DNA of 64,000 bases from positions 17,356 through 81,355 of the forward strand of contig DASPNP010000071.1 in NCBI GenBank assembly GCA_035626475.1, in the 5' to 3' direction. The DNA is from DASPKT01 sp035626475. GTDB lineage: Bacteria; Pseudomonadota; Alphaproteobacteria; Azospirillales; Azospirillaceae. Every line of letters begins with the position of its first letter. Position 1 is the stretch's first letter. The notes under the pieces are model-generated. The model saw nothing but the letters and a program-made list of their open reading frames with translations. It was not told the origin of the DNA and searched no databases. A program made the position numbers and the translations under genes. Below are positions 1 through 7,194 of this stretch, one piece after another.

Positions 1-110
1 AGCGGTGGGAGGGTGAGGGGTCGGCAGCCCTTGGGCTGACGTACTCTACGCCTGATCCTGGACCGCCCTTCGAGAACGCCCGGGCTGCCGCCCGGTCGCC
101 CCCTCATCCT

Positions 111-157
111 CCCCAAGCAGGCTTGGGGCCCATCCTTCTCCCGCAAGGGGAGAAGGA
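111..157. repeat. Two adjacent perfect palindromes
   Basis: Two inverted repeats lie back to back downstream of the SDR gene that ends at 168. The first pairs CCCCAAGC at 111-118 with GCTTGGGG at 121-128. The second pairs TCCTTCTCCC at 133-142 with GGGAGAAGGA at 148-157. The second resembles short palindromes common in intergenic DNA of alphaproteobacteria. Neither is followed by a convincing T-run on the minus strand, so an intrinsic terminator role is possible but unproven. The first 110 bases of the window show no gene I can support. Confidence 0.6.
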
Positions 158-167
158 TAAATTGCCC

Positions 168-851
168 TCACCACGCCAGCTCTGCTCCATCGTAAGCGAG
201 GAACCGCCCGCTCTGCTCCAGCGTCAGGCCGGCGACGACGCGGCGGATGCCGGTGACGCTGTCGGCCGGGGTGAGCGGCGCCTGGCCGCCACCCATGTCG
301 GTCCGCACCCAGCCCGGATGCACCACGACGCAGCAGATGCGGCGGTCCCTCAGATCGGCGGCGAGGCTGCGGTTGCCCATGTTCACCGCCGCCTTGCTCA
401 TGCGGTAGGCGTAGAGCCCGCCGCTGGTGTTGTCGGCCAGCGAGCCCAGCGCCGTGCTGATGGTGACGGCGCGCGGGTTGGCCGAGCGCGCCAGGTTCTC
501 CTTCAGCGCCAGCGTCACCAGCACCGGCCCCAGCGCGTTGACCCGCATCGTCTCGGCCCAGCCCTCGGCGTCGATGCCGTCGCGGCTCTGGCGCGGCTGG
601 TCGGGGCCCATGATGCCGGCATTGTTGATCAGCAGGTCGATCGGCTGCACGCCGAAGCCGTGGGCGAAGGCGTAGATGGAGTTTGCGTTGCCGGTGTCGA
701 GCTGGCGCAGCTCGGCCCCGGTGGCGCGCAGCTCCGCCGCCTGCTCCGGCCGCCGCGCCGTGCCGATGACCCGCCAGCCTTCCGCCTGGTACTGGCGGGC
801 CAGCTCCAGCCCGATGCCGCGGTTGGCGCCGGTGACGATGACGGTGGGCAT
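168..851 (-). CDS. SDR family NAD(P)-dependent oxidoreductase
   Basis: A 227-residue classical short-chain dehydrogenase/reductase, a cytoplasmic NAD(P)-linked oxidoreductase of unknown substrate. The cofactor-binding motif TGANRGIG is at residues 7-14, NNAG at 76-79 and the catalytic pair Tyr149/Lys153 in YRMSK. The length matches the smaller members of the C-factor/csgA-like branch, which often reduce carbonyls, but the substrate cannot be read from the sequence. The ATG at 851 is preceded by a strong AGGAGGA ribosome site. The next gene upstream on the same strand is a small membrane protein 22 bases away, so the two may be co-transcribed. Confidence 0.9.
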   Translation of the reverse strand: MPTVIVTGANRGIGLELARQYQAEGWRVIGTARRPEQAAELRATGAELRQLDTGNANSIYAFAHGFGVQPIDLLINNAGIMGPDQPRQSRDGIDAEGWAETMRVNALGPVLVTLALKENLARSANPRAVTISTALGSLADNTSGGLYAYRMSKAAVNMGNRSLAADLRDRRICCVVVHPGWVRTDMGGGQAPLTPADSVTGIRRVVAGLTLEQSGRFLAYDGAELAW

Positions 852-873
852 GGGGCGGTCCTCCTAGGAAGCG

Positions 874-1257
874 CTAGAGCAGCGGCGCTGCCAGCAATCC
901 TGCTACGGCCAGGAAAACCGGCCAAGCGAGATGTCGTCCCTTCGACAGCGCCAGGGTCGCCAGCCCGCTGGCCGCGAAGACCACGGCCCCGGTCGCCAGC
1001 GCCGCCCGGCCGCCCGTGTCCAGCGGCAGGAAGGACAGCCAGACATACTGCGCGGCGGCTCCCCACCACAGGAAGGAGGTGAGATGCCAGGCGAAGCGCA
1101 GCACACGGCGGAAGAAGCCGCTGCGCGCCAGCGGCCCGCTCCGGATCGCGGGATCGAGCAGCGGGCCGATGAGCCGTCGCTCCCCCAGCCAGGAATGGGC
1201 GACGCCCAGCGCGACCAGGAGCAGGGCGGCGACGAGTAGGGGGACCGTCGGGTCCAT
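874..1257 (-). CDS. Small four-helix membrane protein, function unknown
   Basis: The predicted product is 127 residues, with about four hydrophobic segments: roughly residues 5-20, 45-65, 75-95 and 105-125. A conserved-looking stretch AHSWLGERRL follows the first helix, and RFAWHLT starts the second. I recognise this only as a conserved inner-membrane protein pattern of proteobacteria and assign no function. An upstream in-frame extension to 1323 exists, but the ATG at 1257 has a GGGAG site a few bases ahead and begins directly with a membrane helix, so I prefer it. It probably forms a short unit with the SDR gene downstream. Confidence 0.7.
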   Translation of the reverse strand: MDPTVPLLVAALLLVALGVAHSWLGERRLIGPLLDPAIRSGPLARSGFFRRVLRFAWHLTSFLWWGAAAQYVWLSFLPLDTGGRAALATGAVVFAASGLATLALSKGRHLAWPVFLAVAGLLAAPLL

Positions 1258-1282
1258 GGCTTGCTCCCTTCTGTGCCGGCCG

Positions 1283-1316
1283 GAAAAAGAAAAGGCGGGA
1301 CCCGCGGGCCCCGCCT
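1283..1316 (-). terminator. Rho-independent terminator after thiolase gene
   Basis: On the minus strand an AGGCGGG/CCCGCCT stem (1310-1316 with 1293-1299) with a GC-rich interior is followed by a T-rich run read from 1293 to 1283. It lies 24 bases past the thiolase stop codon and separates that gene from the small membrane protein gene. Confidence 0.75.
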
Positions 1317-1339
1317 CCCCCACCCGGCCGCGCCGGTTC

Positions 1340-2527
1340 TCAGTGCACCCGCTCGACCGCCATCGCCGTGGCCTCGCCGCCGCCGATGCAGAGGCTCGCC
1401 ACGCCGCGCTTCAAATCGTAGCGCTCCAGCGCGTTCAGCAGGGTGACCAGCACGCGGGCGCCCGAGGCGCCGATCGGGTGGCCGAGCGCGCAGGCGCCAC
1501 CATGGACGTTCACCTTGTCGTGCGGCAGGTCCAGCTCGCGCATCGCCGCCATGGTGACGACGGCGAAGGCCTCGTTGACCTCGTACAGGTCGACGTCGCG
1601 GGCGTGCCAGCCGGTCTTCTCCAGCAGCTTGCGCATGGCGCCGACCGGCGCGGTGGTGAAGAGGTTCGGCGCCTGGGCGTGGCTGGCATGGCCGACGATG
1701 CGGGCCAGCACCTTCAGGCCGCGGCGGTCGGCTTCCGACTGGCGCATCAGCACCAGCGCGGCGGCGCCGTCGGAGATGGAGCTGCTGTTGGCGGCCGTCA
1801 CCGTGCCGTCCTTGGCGAAGGCCGGCTTCAGCGTCGGGATCTTCTCCGGCATGGCCTTCAGCGGCTGCTCGTCCTGGGCGATCTGAACGTCGCCCTTGCG
1901 GCCCTTCACCGTGACCGGCGTGATCTCGGCCGCGAACTTCTGCGTCTCGATCGCGTCCTTGGCCCGGCGCAGGCTCTCAAGGGCGTAGGCGTCCTGGGCG
2001 TCGCGGGTGAACTGGTAGAACTGGGCGCACTCCTCGGCAAAGGTGCCCATCAGGCGGCCCTTGTCGTAGGCGTCCTCCAGACCGTCCAGGAACATGTGGT
2101 CGGTCACCTTGCCGTGGCCGAGGCGGTAGCCGCCGCGCGCCTTGTCCAGCAGGTAGGGGGCGCTGGACATGCTCTCCATGCCGCCGGCCAGGCCGATGCC
2201 GATGGCCTCGGCCTTGATCAGGTCGTGGACCATCATGGCGGCCTTCATGCCGCTGCCGCACATCTTGTTGATGGTGGTGGCGGGCACCGACTGCGGCAGG
2301 CCGCCATGCAGCGCCGCCTGGCGGCCGGGCGCCTGGCCCTGGCCGGCCTGCAGCACGCAGCCCATCACCACCTCCTCGATCTCCTCGGGGGTGACGCCGG
2401 CGCGCTCGACGGCGGCGCGGACGGCGGCGGCACCCAGCTCGGGGGCGGTCAGGGTGGCGAAGTCGCCCATGAGCCCGCCCATGGCGGTGCGGGCGGCGCC
2501 GACGATGACGATCGGATCAACGGACAT
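1340..2527 (-). CDS. Acetyl-CoA C-acyltransferase (thiolase)
   Basis: A 395-residue thiolase that condenses two acetyl-CoA or cleaves 3-ketoacyl-CoA in the cytoplasm. The nucleophile is Cys90 in NKMCGSG, the His350 motif is GHPIG and the second active-site cysteine is Cys380 in SLCIGGG. All three thiolase signatures are intact and the length is normal for the degradative/biosynthetic tetrameric family. Sequence alone does not separate an acetoacetyl-CoA thiolase (PhaA/AtoB type) from a broader beta-ketothiolase. The ATG at 2527 has GGAGAG upstream. The isovaleryl-CoA dehydrogenase and propionyl-CoA carboxylase genes elsewhere in the window suggest use in amino-acid and short-chain acyl-CoA breakdown. 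A MAPEG gene lies 18 bases upstream on the same strand. Confidence 0.93.
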   Translation of the reverse strand: MSVDPIVIVGAARTAMGGLMGDFATLTAPELGAAAVRAAVERAGVTPEEIEEVVMGCVLQAGQGQAPGRQAALHGGLPQSVPATTINKMCGSGMKAAMMVHDLIKAEAIGIGLAGGMESMSSAPYLLDKARGGYRLGHGKVTDHMFLDGLEDAYDKGRLMGTFAEECAQFYQFTRDAQDAYALESLRRAKDAIETQKFAAEITPVTVKGRKGDVQIAQDEQPLKAMPEKIPTLKPAFAKDGTVTAANSSSISDGAAALVLMRQSEADRRGLKVLARIVGHASHAQAPNLFTTAPVGAMRKLLEKTGWHARDVDLYEVNEAFAVVTMAAMRELDLPHDKVNVHGGACALGHPIGASGARVLVTLLNALERYDLKRGVASLCIGGGEATAMAVERVH

Positions 2528-2545
2528 AGGGGTCTCTCCAGTTTA

Positions 2546-2938
2546 TCAGCGCAGGAAATCGAGGATCAGGATCAGGGAGCCCGCCAGCAGCACCAGCCAG
2601 GTCGCGATGATGCCGGCGAAGCGGCCGGGCGACCGGTTGGGATTGCGCGAGAAGCCCCAGGCGTGCAGCACGCGGCCGACCGCCAGGGCGCCGCCCAGCG
2701 CGTGCACCAGCCAGGCGGGATGGCCGGTGAGCTCCACCAGCAGCACCATCAGCAGGCAAAGCGGCACATACTCGACGAAGTTGGCCTGCACGCGCATCGC
2801 CTGGACCAGCTCGGGCCGGCCGCCGTCGCCGATGCCGACCTTGAAGCGCAGCCGGAAATGGCTGACGCGGTAGGACAGGGCCAGCAGCACCAATCCCAGG
2901 ATGCCGGCATAGAGCGGCGTGATCGCGACGGCGGGCAT
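2546..2938 (-). CDS. MAPEG family membrane protein
   Basis: A 130-residue four-helix integral membrane protein of the MAPEG family (membrane-associated proteins in eicosanoid and glutathione metabolism). Typical features are the first helix at residues 5-22, the NFVEYVPL segment near residue 53, and the GRVLHAWG stretch in the third helix near 90. Bacterial members are usually uncharacterised; some have glutathione transferase activity. The ATG at 2938 follows a purine-rich GGGGAGGGGGA site. It sits 18 bases ahead of the thiolase gene, so the two are probably co-transcribed, though a shared metabolic role is not obvious. Confidence 0.82.
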   Translation of the reverse strand: MPAVAITPLYAGILGLVLLALSYRVSHFRLRFKVGIGDGGRPELVQAMRVQANFVEYVPLCLLMVLLVELTGHPAWLVHALGGALAVGRVLHAWGFSRNPNRSPGRFAGIIATWLVLLAGSLILILDFLR

Positions 2939-2973
2939 TCCCCCTCCCCTTTTCCTCTTGGTTGGGGCGGACC

Positions 2974-3918
2974 TTAGCCGATCCGGGCGGGGCGGTCGAT
3001 GGACGCCCTTTCAAGGCGGCCATTCGCGGAACCGCTGGTCCGGGGCGACGCGACAAAGGCCGCGATCTCGGCCACCACGGCGGCATCGGCGAGGACGCGG
3101 CGGTGCCCCAGTCCCTCGGCCAGATGCACCCGCGACCCGCGCCAGGCGGCGGCGGTCTCCAGCGAGGCGCTGACCGGCGCCACGCGGTCGTCGGTGGAAT
3201 GCACCAGCAGGGCCGGCACCGACATGGTGGCGCCCAGGGCCGGCAGGCTGAGATCGACGAAGGGCGCGCTGCGCCGCTCCAGGATGGCGAACATCTCCAC
3301 CCGCTCCTCGGCGTCCAACTTGTTCGCGGCGGCGGCCTTGGCGGCGTAGCGCACCGGATCGGCCGGCAGCCCGACCATCGCCACCCGGCCGGCGCTCAAA
3401 CCGTCCCGCAGCGCCAGCATCAGCGCCACCGCGCCCATGGAATGGGCGACCACACCATGCACCGGGCCGGCGGCGTCGGCGACGGCGCGCAGGGCGCGGG
3501 CCATCTCCGGCACGCTGGTCTCCTCGCCGGCCGAGCGGCCGTGGCCGGGCGCGTCGAAGGCGACGACACGGAAGCCCTTGGCCAGCAGCGGCTCGACCAG
3601 CGCGTACATGTCCCATTGCTGGCCGGACCAGCCGTGCAGCAGCAGCACCGACGGCGCGCCGGGCGTGCCCCAGCTGCGGGCGTTCAGATGAACAGGCCAG
3701 CCCGGCACCGCCAGCGGCTGCGAGCCGCCGCCCGGCTCCGCCAGCATCGGCGGCGGCACCACGCGCGTCGGCACCAGGAACTCGCGCGCGGCATGCTCGG
3801 CGGCGGAGTGGACGGCATGCGCGTGCAGCGCGCCGAGGATGCGGCCGATCGGGCCTATGCCATCATTATGACGAACGTTCGTGCTATTTTCTGAGCCGGT
3901 CTGGGTGATGCAGGCCAT
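2974..3918 (-). CDS. Alpha/beta fold hydrolase
   Basis: A 314-residue alpha/beta hydrolase. The oxyanion-side motif LLLHGWSG is at about 93-100, the nucleophile is Ser160 in AHSMG, the acid is in STDDR and the histidine is in GLGHRR near residue 275. The nucleophile elbow begins with Ala rather than Gly, a tolerated variant. The substrate is unknown; esterase or lipase-like activity is a guess. The ATG at 3918 has GGAGG 9 bases ahead, supporting this start, yet a perfect 12-base palindrome like the TetR operator lies inside codons 13-16. The gene follows the tetR gene by 54 bases on the same strand and is its likely target. Confidence 0.85.
   Translation of the reverse strand: MACITQTGSENSTNVRHNDGIGPIGRILGALHAHAVHSAAEHAAREFLVPTRVVPPPMLAEPGGGSQPLAVPGWPVHLNARSWGTPGAPSVLLLHGWSGQQWDMYALVEPLLAKGFRVVAFDAPGHGRSAGEETSVPEMARALRAVADAAGPVHGVVAHSMGAVALMLALRDGLSAGRVAMVGLPADPVRYAAKAAAANKLDAEERVEMFAILERRSAPFVDLSLPALGATMSVPALLVHSTDDRVAPVSASLETAAAWRGSRVHLAEGLGHRRVLADAAVVAEIAAFVASPRTSGSANGRLERASIDRPARIG
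3871..3882. promoter_or_regulatory. Perfect palindrome matching the TetR operator
   Basis: ACGAACGTTCGT is a perfect 12-base inverted repeat. It shares the ACGAACG half-site with the imperfect palindrome in the promoter of the adjacent tetR gene (4660-4674). It falls within the first codons of the hydrolase reading frame. A CATAAT sequence directly after it on the minus strand could be a -10 element, but no good -35 is seen. Confidence 0.5.
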
Positions 3919-3972
3919 GGCTTGGGTCCTCCGGTTAGGGTCGGCGCCGCCAGGGGCGCCGGCCGGATGGGG

Positions 3973-4626
3973 TCAGTGTGTCTGGTGGGCGCAGGCGTTG
4001 CTGATGGACTCGACCGTCCGGCCCGGCGCCAGCGACCGGCCGATCAGGCCGGAGACGGCGGTGCAGGCCCAGCGGTCGGCCTCGGGATGGCCCAGCAGGC
4101 GCCGGGTCAGGGAATGGGCGAAACCGACGCCCAGCATCTCGAAGGCGAACTGGTCGGGATCGAGATCCTCGCGGAAGTGCCCCTCGATGACGGCGCGCCG
4201 GGCGCACTCCGACACGAAGGCGCGGAGCTTCTCCTGCGAGGCGGCGATGTAGTCGCGCAGCGGCCCGGGCTTGTCGTCCAGCTCCAAGCTGGCGGACAGC
4301 ATCGGGCAGCCGCCGGGCAGCGGGCTGTCGCGCAGCCAGGCGACCCAGTTCTCGCAGAGCGCCTTGATGCGCGGCAGCCCGCGGGGCTGGGCGGTGGCGG
4401 GGCGGATGACGCGGAGCGTGAACATCTCCACCGCCTCCTCCAGCACCGCCTGCTGCAGCTGCTCCTTGGAGCCGAAATGGGCGAAGAGGCCGCTCTTGGA
4501 CATGCCCGTCCGCTCGGCCAGGCTGCCGATGGTCAGGCCGGCCAGCCCGTCGGTGCTGGTCAGCGCCAGCGCCTCCCCGAGAATGACCGCCCGCGTCCGC
4601 TCGCCCTTGCTCTCGCCCCTGCTCAT
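3973..4626 (-). CDS. TetR/AcrR family transcriptional regulator
   Basis: A 217-residue one-component repressor. The N-terminal helix-turn-helix spans about residues 30-55 (LTIGSLAERTGMSKSGLFAHF includes the recognition helix), followed by the usual KEQL segment; the C-terminal half is the ligand and dimer domain, which gives no ligand clue. The ATG at 4626 has GGAGG 9 bases upstream. The gene is preceded by a near-consensus promoter whose spacer carries an ACGAACG-type inverted repeat, so self-repression is likely. The alpha/beta hydrolase gene lies 54 bases downstream in the same direction, with a second copy of the palindrome at its start, which suggests the regulator controls that enzyme in response to its substrate. 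Confidence 0.92.
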   Translation of the reverse strand: MSRGESKGERTRAVILGEALALTSTDGLAGLTIGSLAERTGMSKSGLFAHFGSKEQLQQAVLEEAVEMFTLRVIRPATAQPRGLPRIKALCENWVAWLRDSPLPGGCPMLSASLELDDKPGPLRDYIAASQEKLRAFVSECARRAVIEGHFREDLDPDQFAFEMLGVGFAHSLTRRLLGHPEADRWACTAVSGLIGRSLAPGRTVESISNACAHQTH

Positions 4627-4653
4627 GGAAGCCCACCTCCGTTGCTGTGGGAG

Positions 4654-4682
4654 ATTAAAACGAACGGTCGTTCTTTTGTCAA
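4654..4682 (-). promoter_or_regulatory. tetR promoter with operator in the spacer
   Basis: Read on the minus strand, TTGACA (4682-4677) and TTTAAT (4659-4654) are separated by exactly 17 bases, a near-perfect sigma70 promoter. The spacer contains the inverted repeat AACGACCGTTCGTT (4673-4660) with one mismatched pair. A repressor bound there would cover both promoter elements, the classic arrangement for TetR autorepression. Confidence 0.8.
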
Positions 4683-4881
4683 CAGGTGATTCGTTCCGGG
4701 CGGCTGCGACGGGGGCGCGGCCGTATTACCCCGCAATATGGCCCTTCCGTCACTTTCCCTTCGCCCTTCCCGCGCCATTGTTGGAGCGGGCCGCTGCCCG
4801 GCCGCCGGATGCCGGGAGCGATGCCGCATGTCGGCTTTCCGCGCCCGCGGGGAGCCGGGGGGAGAACAAGGAGAGATGAGC

Positions 4882-5721
4882 ATGATCAGCAAGTTCGGCC
4901 GCATCGCGCTGGGCGCGGGCCTCGCGGCCTTCGCGGCGGGCCCTGCCCTGGCGCAGGGCGGCTCCGGCTGGACCGGCGGCTATGTCGGCGTCCATGCCGG
5001 CTACGGCTTCCAGTCCGGCGGCGGCGGCGAGACCGTGCAGTTCGACACGAACCTGGACGGGGCCTTCACCGACACGGTCCGCACCGGCGCCGGCGCCGAC
5101 GCCTTCTCGCCCGGCTTCTGCGGCGCGACCGCCCGGGGCCGCAGCGCCGCGGAGGGCTGCCGCAAGGATGATGACGGCTACGATCTCGGCCTGCGCGCCG
5201 GCTTCGATTCCGACCTGGGCGGCCTCGTTCTCGGCGGCGTGGTCGACGTCAGCTACATCGATGTGCAGGACGGGGTGACCGCCTTCAGCGTCACGCCCGC
5301 CTCCTACAGCTTCTCGCGCGAGCTGGAGCTCCTGGCGGCAGCCCGGCTGCGGGCCGGCTTCGGCGCGGCCGGCTTCCTGGTCTACGCCACCGGCGGCGGC
5401 GCCTGGGGCGAGATCGACCACAGCTTCGCCACGACCAACGCCGCCAACTCCTTCACCCCGCGCGGCGGCGACGACGCCTGGGGCTACCAGATCGGCGCCG
5501 GCGCGGAGACGATGTTCGCGCAAGGCCTCTCGGTCGGCGTCGAGTACCTGTACACGACGCTGAAGGACAAGGGCTACGTGGTGCGCACCGGTCCCGGCAC
5601 GGCCCCGCCCACCAACCCCTTCCTGCTGGTCAACCCGCAGGGAACCGACATGCGCCGCGCGGAGAAGGATTTCGACTTCTCCACCGTGCGCCTGACCGTC
5701 ACCTATCGCTTCGGCGGCTGA
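4882..5721 (+). CDS. Outer-membrane beta-barrel protein, Omp25/Ail-like
   Basis: A 279-residue exported protein. Residues 1-24 form a signal peptide ending ALAQ, and the mature part starts with a GGYVGVHAGYGF strand typical of small porin-like barrels. Alternating polar/aromatic strands continue to the end, which finishes with VTYRFGG; the last strand is barrel-like, although the very end is Gly rather than the usual Phe. AAGGAG at 4868-4873 is 8 bases from the ATG at 4882 but only 2 from the ATG at 4876, so I chose 4882. Such proteins stabilise the outer membrane or bind host/surface ligands; no specific ligand is evident. It reads away from the divergent tetR gene. Confidence 0.85.
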   Translation: MISKFGRIALGAGLAAFAAGPALAQGGSGWTGGYVGVHAGYGFQSGGGGETVQFDTNLDGAFTDTVRTGAGADAFSPGFCGATARGRSAAEGCRKDDDGYDLGLRAGFDSDLGGLVLGGVVDVSYIDVQDGVTAFSVTPASYSFSRELELLAAARLRAGFGAAGFLVYATGGGAWGEIDHSFATTNAANSFTPRGGDDAWGYQIGAGAETMFAQGLSVGVEYLYTTLKDKGYVVRTGPGTAPPTNPFLLVNPQGTDMRRAEKDFDFSTVRLTVTYRFGG

Positions 5722-5791
5722 CCCGCCGCCGGCCGCCCGCCGCGGCTTTTCGCTCCGTCCGGGGTGATCCGCGGCGGGATCGGCTGTTGAG

Positions 5792-5820
5792 CCCCGGTGA
5801 GAGACATACCGTCACCGGGG
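5792..5820 (+). promoter_or_regulatory. Hairpin overlapping the ribosome site of the DUF2076 gene
   Basis: CCCCGGTGA (5792-5800) pairs perfectly with TCACCGGGG (5812-5820). The right arm runs into GGGGGGAT, the only plausible ribosome-binding sequence for the ATG at 5833. No T-run follows, so a control element for translation fits better than a terminator for the gene ending at 5721. Confidence 0.5.
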
Positions 5821-5832
5821 GGATAGCCGATC

Positions 5833-6624
5833 ATGACGCCGGATGAGGAACGCCTGCTCAACGACCTGCTGGAGCGCCTGAGGCGCTCGCCGGCGGGAGA
5901 GATCGACCGGGCCGCTGAGGCCGCCATCATGGGGGCCGTGCGCGAGCGGCCGGACCTGCCCTACATGATGGCCCAGACCATCATCATGCAGGACTTCGCC
6001 CTGCGCGACGCCCAGACCCGCATCCAGGAGATGGAGCGCCAGGCCAAGGGCGGCGGCGGCAGCTTCCTGGCCGGCGCCTGGGGCAACCGCGGCCCCGGCA
6101 TGGCGCGGGCCGGCGGCTACGGCGCCAACGCCGGCGGCCATGCCCATACCGGCGGCGGCCACGCCGGCGGCTATTCCAGCGGCCCCTGGGGCCCGCCGCC
6201 CATGCCCGGCCAGTACGGCAGCGGCTACGGTTACGGCACCGGCTTCGGCGGCTTCCCCGGCCATCCCGGCATGCAGGGCGGCGGCTTCCTGCGCTCGGCC
6301 GCGGCGACGGCGGCCGGCGTGGTCGGCGGGGCGCTGCTGCTGAACAGCCTGCAGGGCATGTTCGGGCCCGACGTGGTGGTGCATGAGCATATCCATCAGG
6401 ACGGGCAGGACGACCCCGCCGGCGGCCAGGACGGCATGGCCGGCGACCAGGCCTTCGCCGACCAGGATCCGGGGGTCGATCCCGGCGCCGACCCGGGGGG
6501 CGACGCCGTCCAGGCCGCCGACTACGATCCCGGCGCGGATCACGGCGCGGACCCCGGGGGCGACATGGGGAGCGACTTCGGCGGGGACGGGGGCGGCGAT
6601 TTCGGCGGCGACGAGATGATCTGA
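5833..6624 (+). CDS. DUF2076 domain-containing protein
   Basis: A 263-residue protein of the DUF2076 family, whose role is unknown. The N-terminal 75 residues carry the family pattern: MTPDEERLLNDLLERL, then a helix with PYMMAQTIIMQD and a coiled-coil-like ALRDAQTRIQEMERQ. A Gly/Ala-rich linker with many Gly-Gly-Tyr steps follows (about 76-160), then a hydrophobic segment GFLRSAAATAAGVVGGALLL near 155-175, as usual for the family. The C-terminal 70 residues are strikingly rich in Asp, Gly and Pro with repeated DPGADPGG-like units, giving a very acidic tail. Translation may be controlled by the hairpin just upstream. Confidence 0.85.
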   Translation: MTPDEERLLNDLLERLRRSPAGEIDRAAEAAIMGAVRERPDLPYMMAQTIIMQDFALRDAQTRIQEMERQAKGGGGSFLAGAWGNRGPGMARAGGYGANAGGHAHTGGGHAGGYSSGPWGPPPMPGQYGSGYGYGTGFGGFPGHPGMQGGGFLRSAAATAAGVVGGALLLNSLQGMFGPDVVVHEHIHQDGQDDPAGGQDGMAGDQAFADQDPGVDPGADPGGDAVQAADYDPGADHGADPGGDMGSDFGGDGGGDFGGDEMI

Positions 6625-6720
6625 ACCGTACGCCCGGCCGCCGGGCTGCGGTCGGCATGGCGGCGCCGCACGGCTTCGCTTATAAGGGGTACTCCCGGGA
6701 GCGACGCGGACGGAGCCGCC

Positions 6721-7122
6721 ATGTCAGCCGCCTTCATGCGCAAGACCTTCGCCGCCGGCGAGCTGATCTTCGCCCAGGGCGAACCGGGCGACAGCCTCTA
6801 CGTCGTCGAGGCCGGGAGCGTCCGCATCTGGAGCGGCGACCCCGACAAGCCCACGATCATCGGCTATGTCGAGCCCGGCGGTGTCTTCGGCGAGATGGCG
6901 ATCTTCGACAAGCAGCCGCGCATGGCGAGCGCCAGCGCCCTGACCGAGGCGACGGTCATGCGCATGCCGGCCAGCGTGCTGCGCCAGAGCCTCTACGGCG
7001 CCGACCCGCTGCTGCAGCAGCTGGTGCAGATCCTCATCAACAACATCCGCGGCATGGCCCGGCGCCTCGCCGACATGGAGCGCAAGCTGGCGGCGCAGCA
7101 GCCGGCCCCTCCCCGCGAATAG
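6721..7122 (+). CDS. Cyclic nucleotide-binding domain protein (Crp-type, no HTH)
   Basis: A 133-residue single-domain protein of the CAP/cNMP-binding family. The beta-roll runs from about residue 8 to 95 with EPGDSLYVVEAGSV, and the phosphate-binding cassette region reads FGEMAIFDKQPRMASA near residues 60-75. A short C-terminal helix (100-125) replaces the DNA-binding domain, so it is not a Crp-type transcription factor. The family arginine that contacts the cyclic phosphate is present as R in QPRMASA. Members this size often act as small regulators that work with a partner; the partner is not evident here. The gene sits in the same direction 72 bases ahead of an AI-2E family permease. Confidence 0.85.
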   Translation: MSAAFMRKTFAAGELIFAQGEPGDSLYVVEAGSVRIWSGDPDKPTIIGYVEPGGVFGEMAIFDKQPRMASASALTEATVMRMPASVLRQSLYGADPLLQQLVQILINNIRGMARRLADMERKLAAQQPAPPRE

Positions 7123-7194
7123 GCGCGCGGCACCGCCGGGCTACCGCTCCGGCGGAGGGCCGGAACAAGGCCACCTTCCGCGCGGTTCCCGGGC

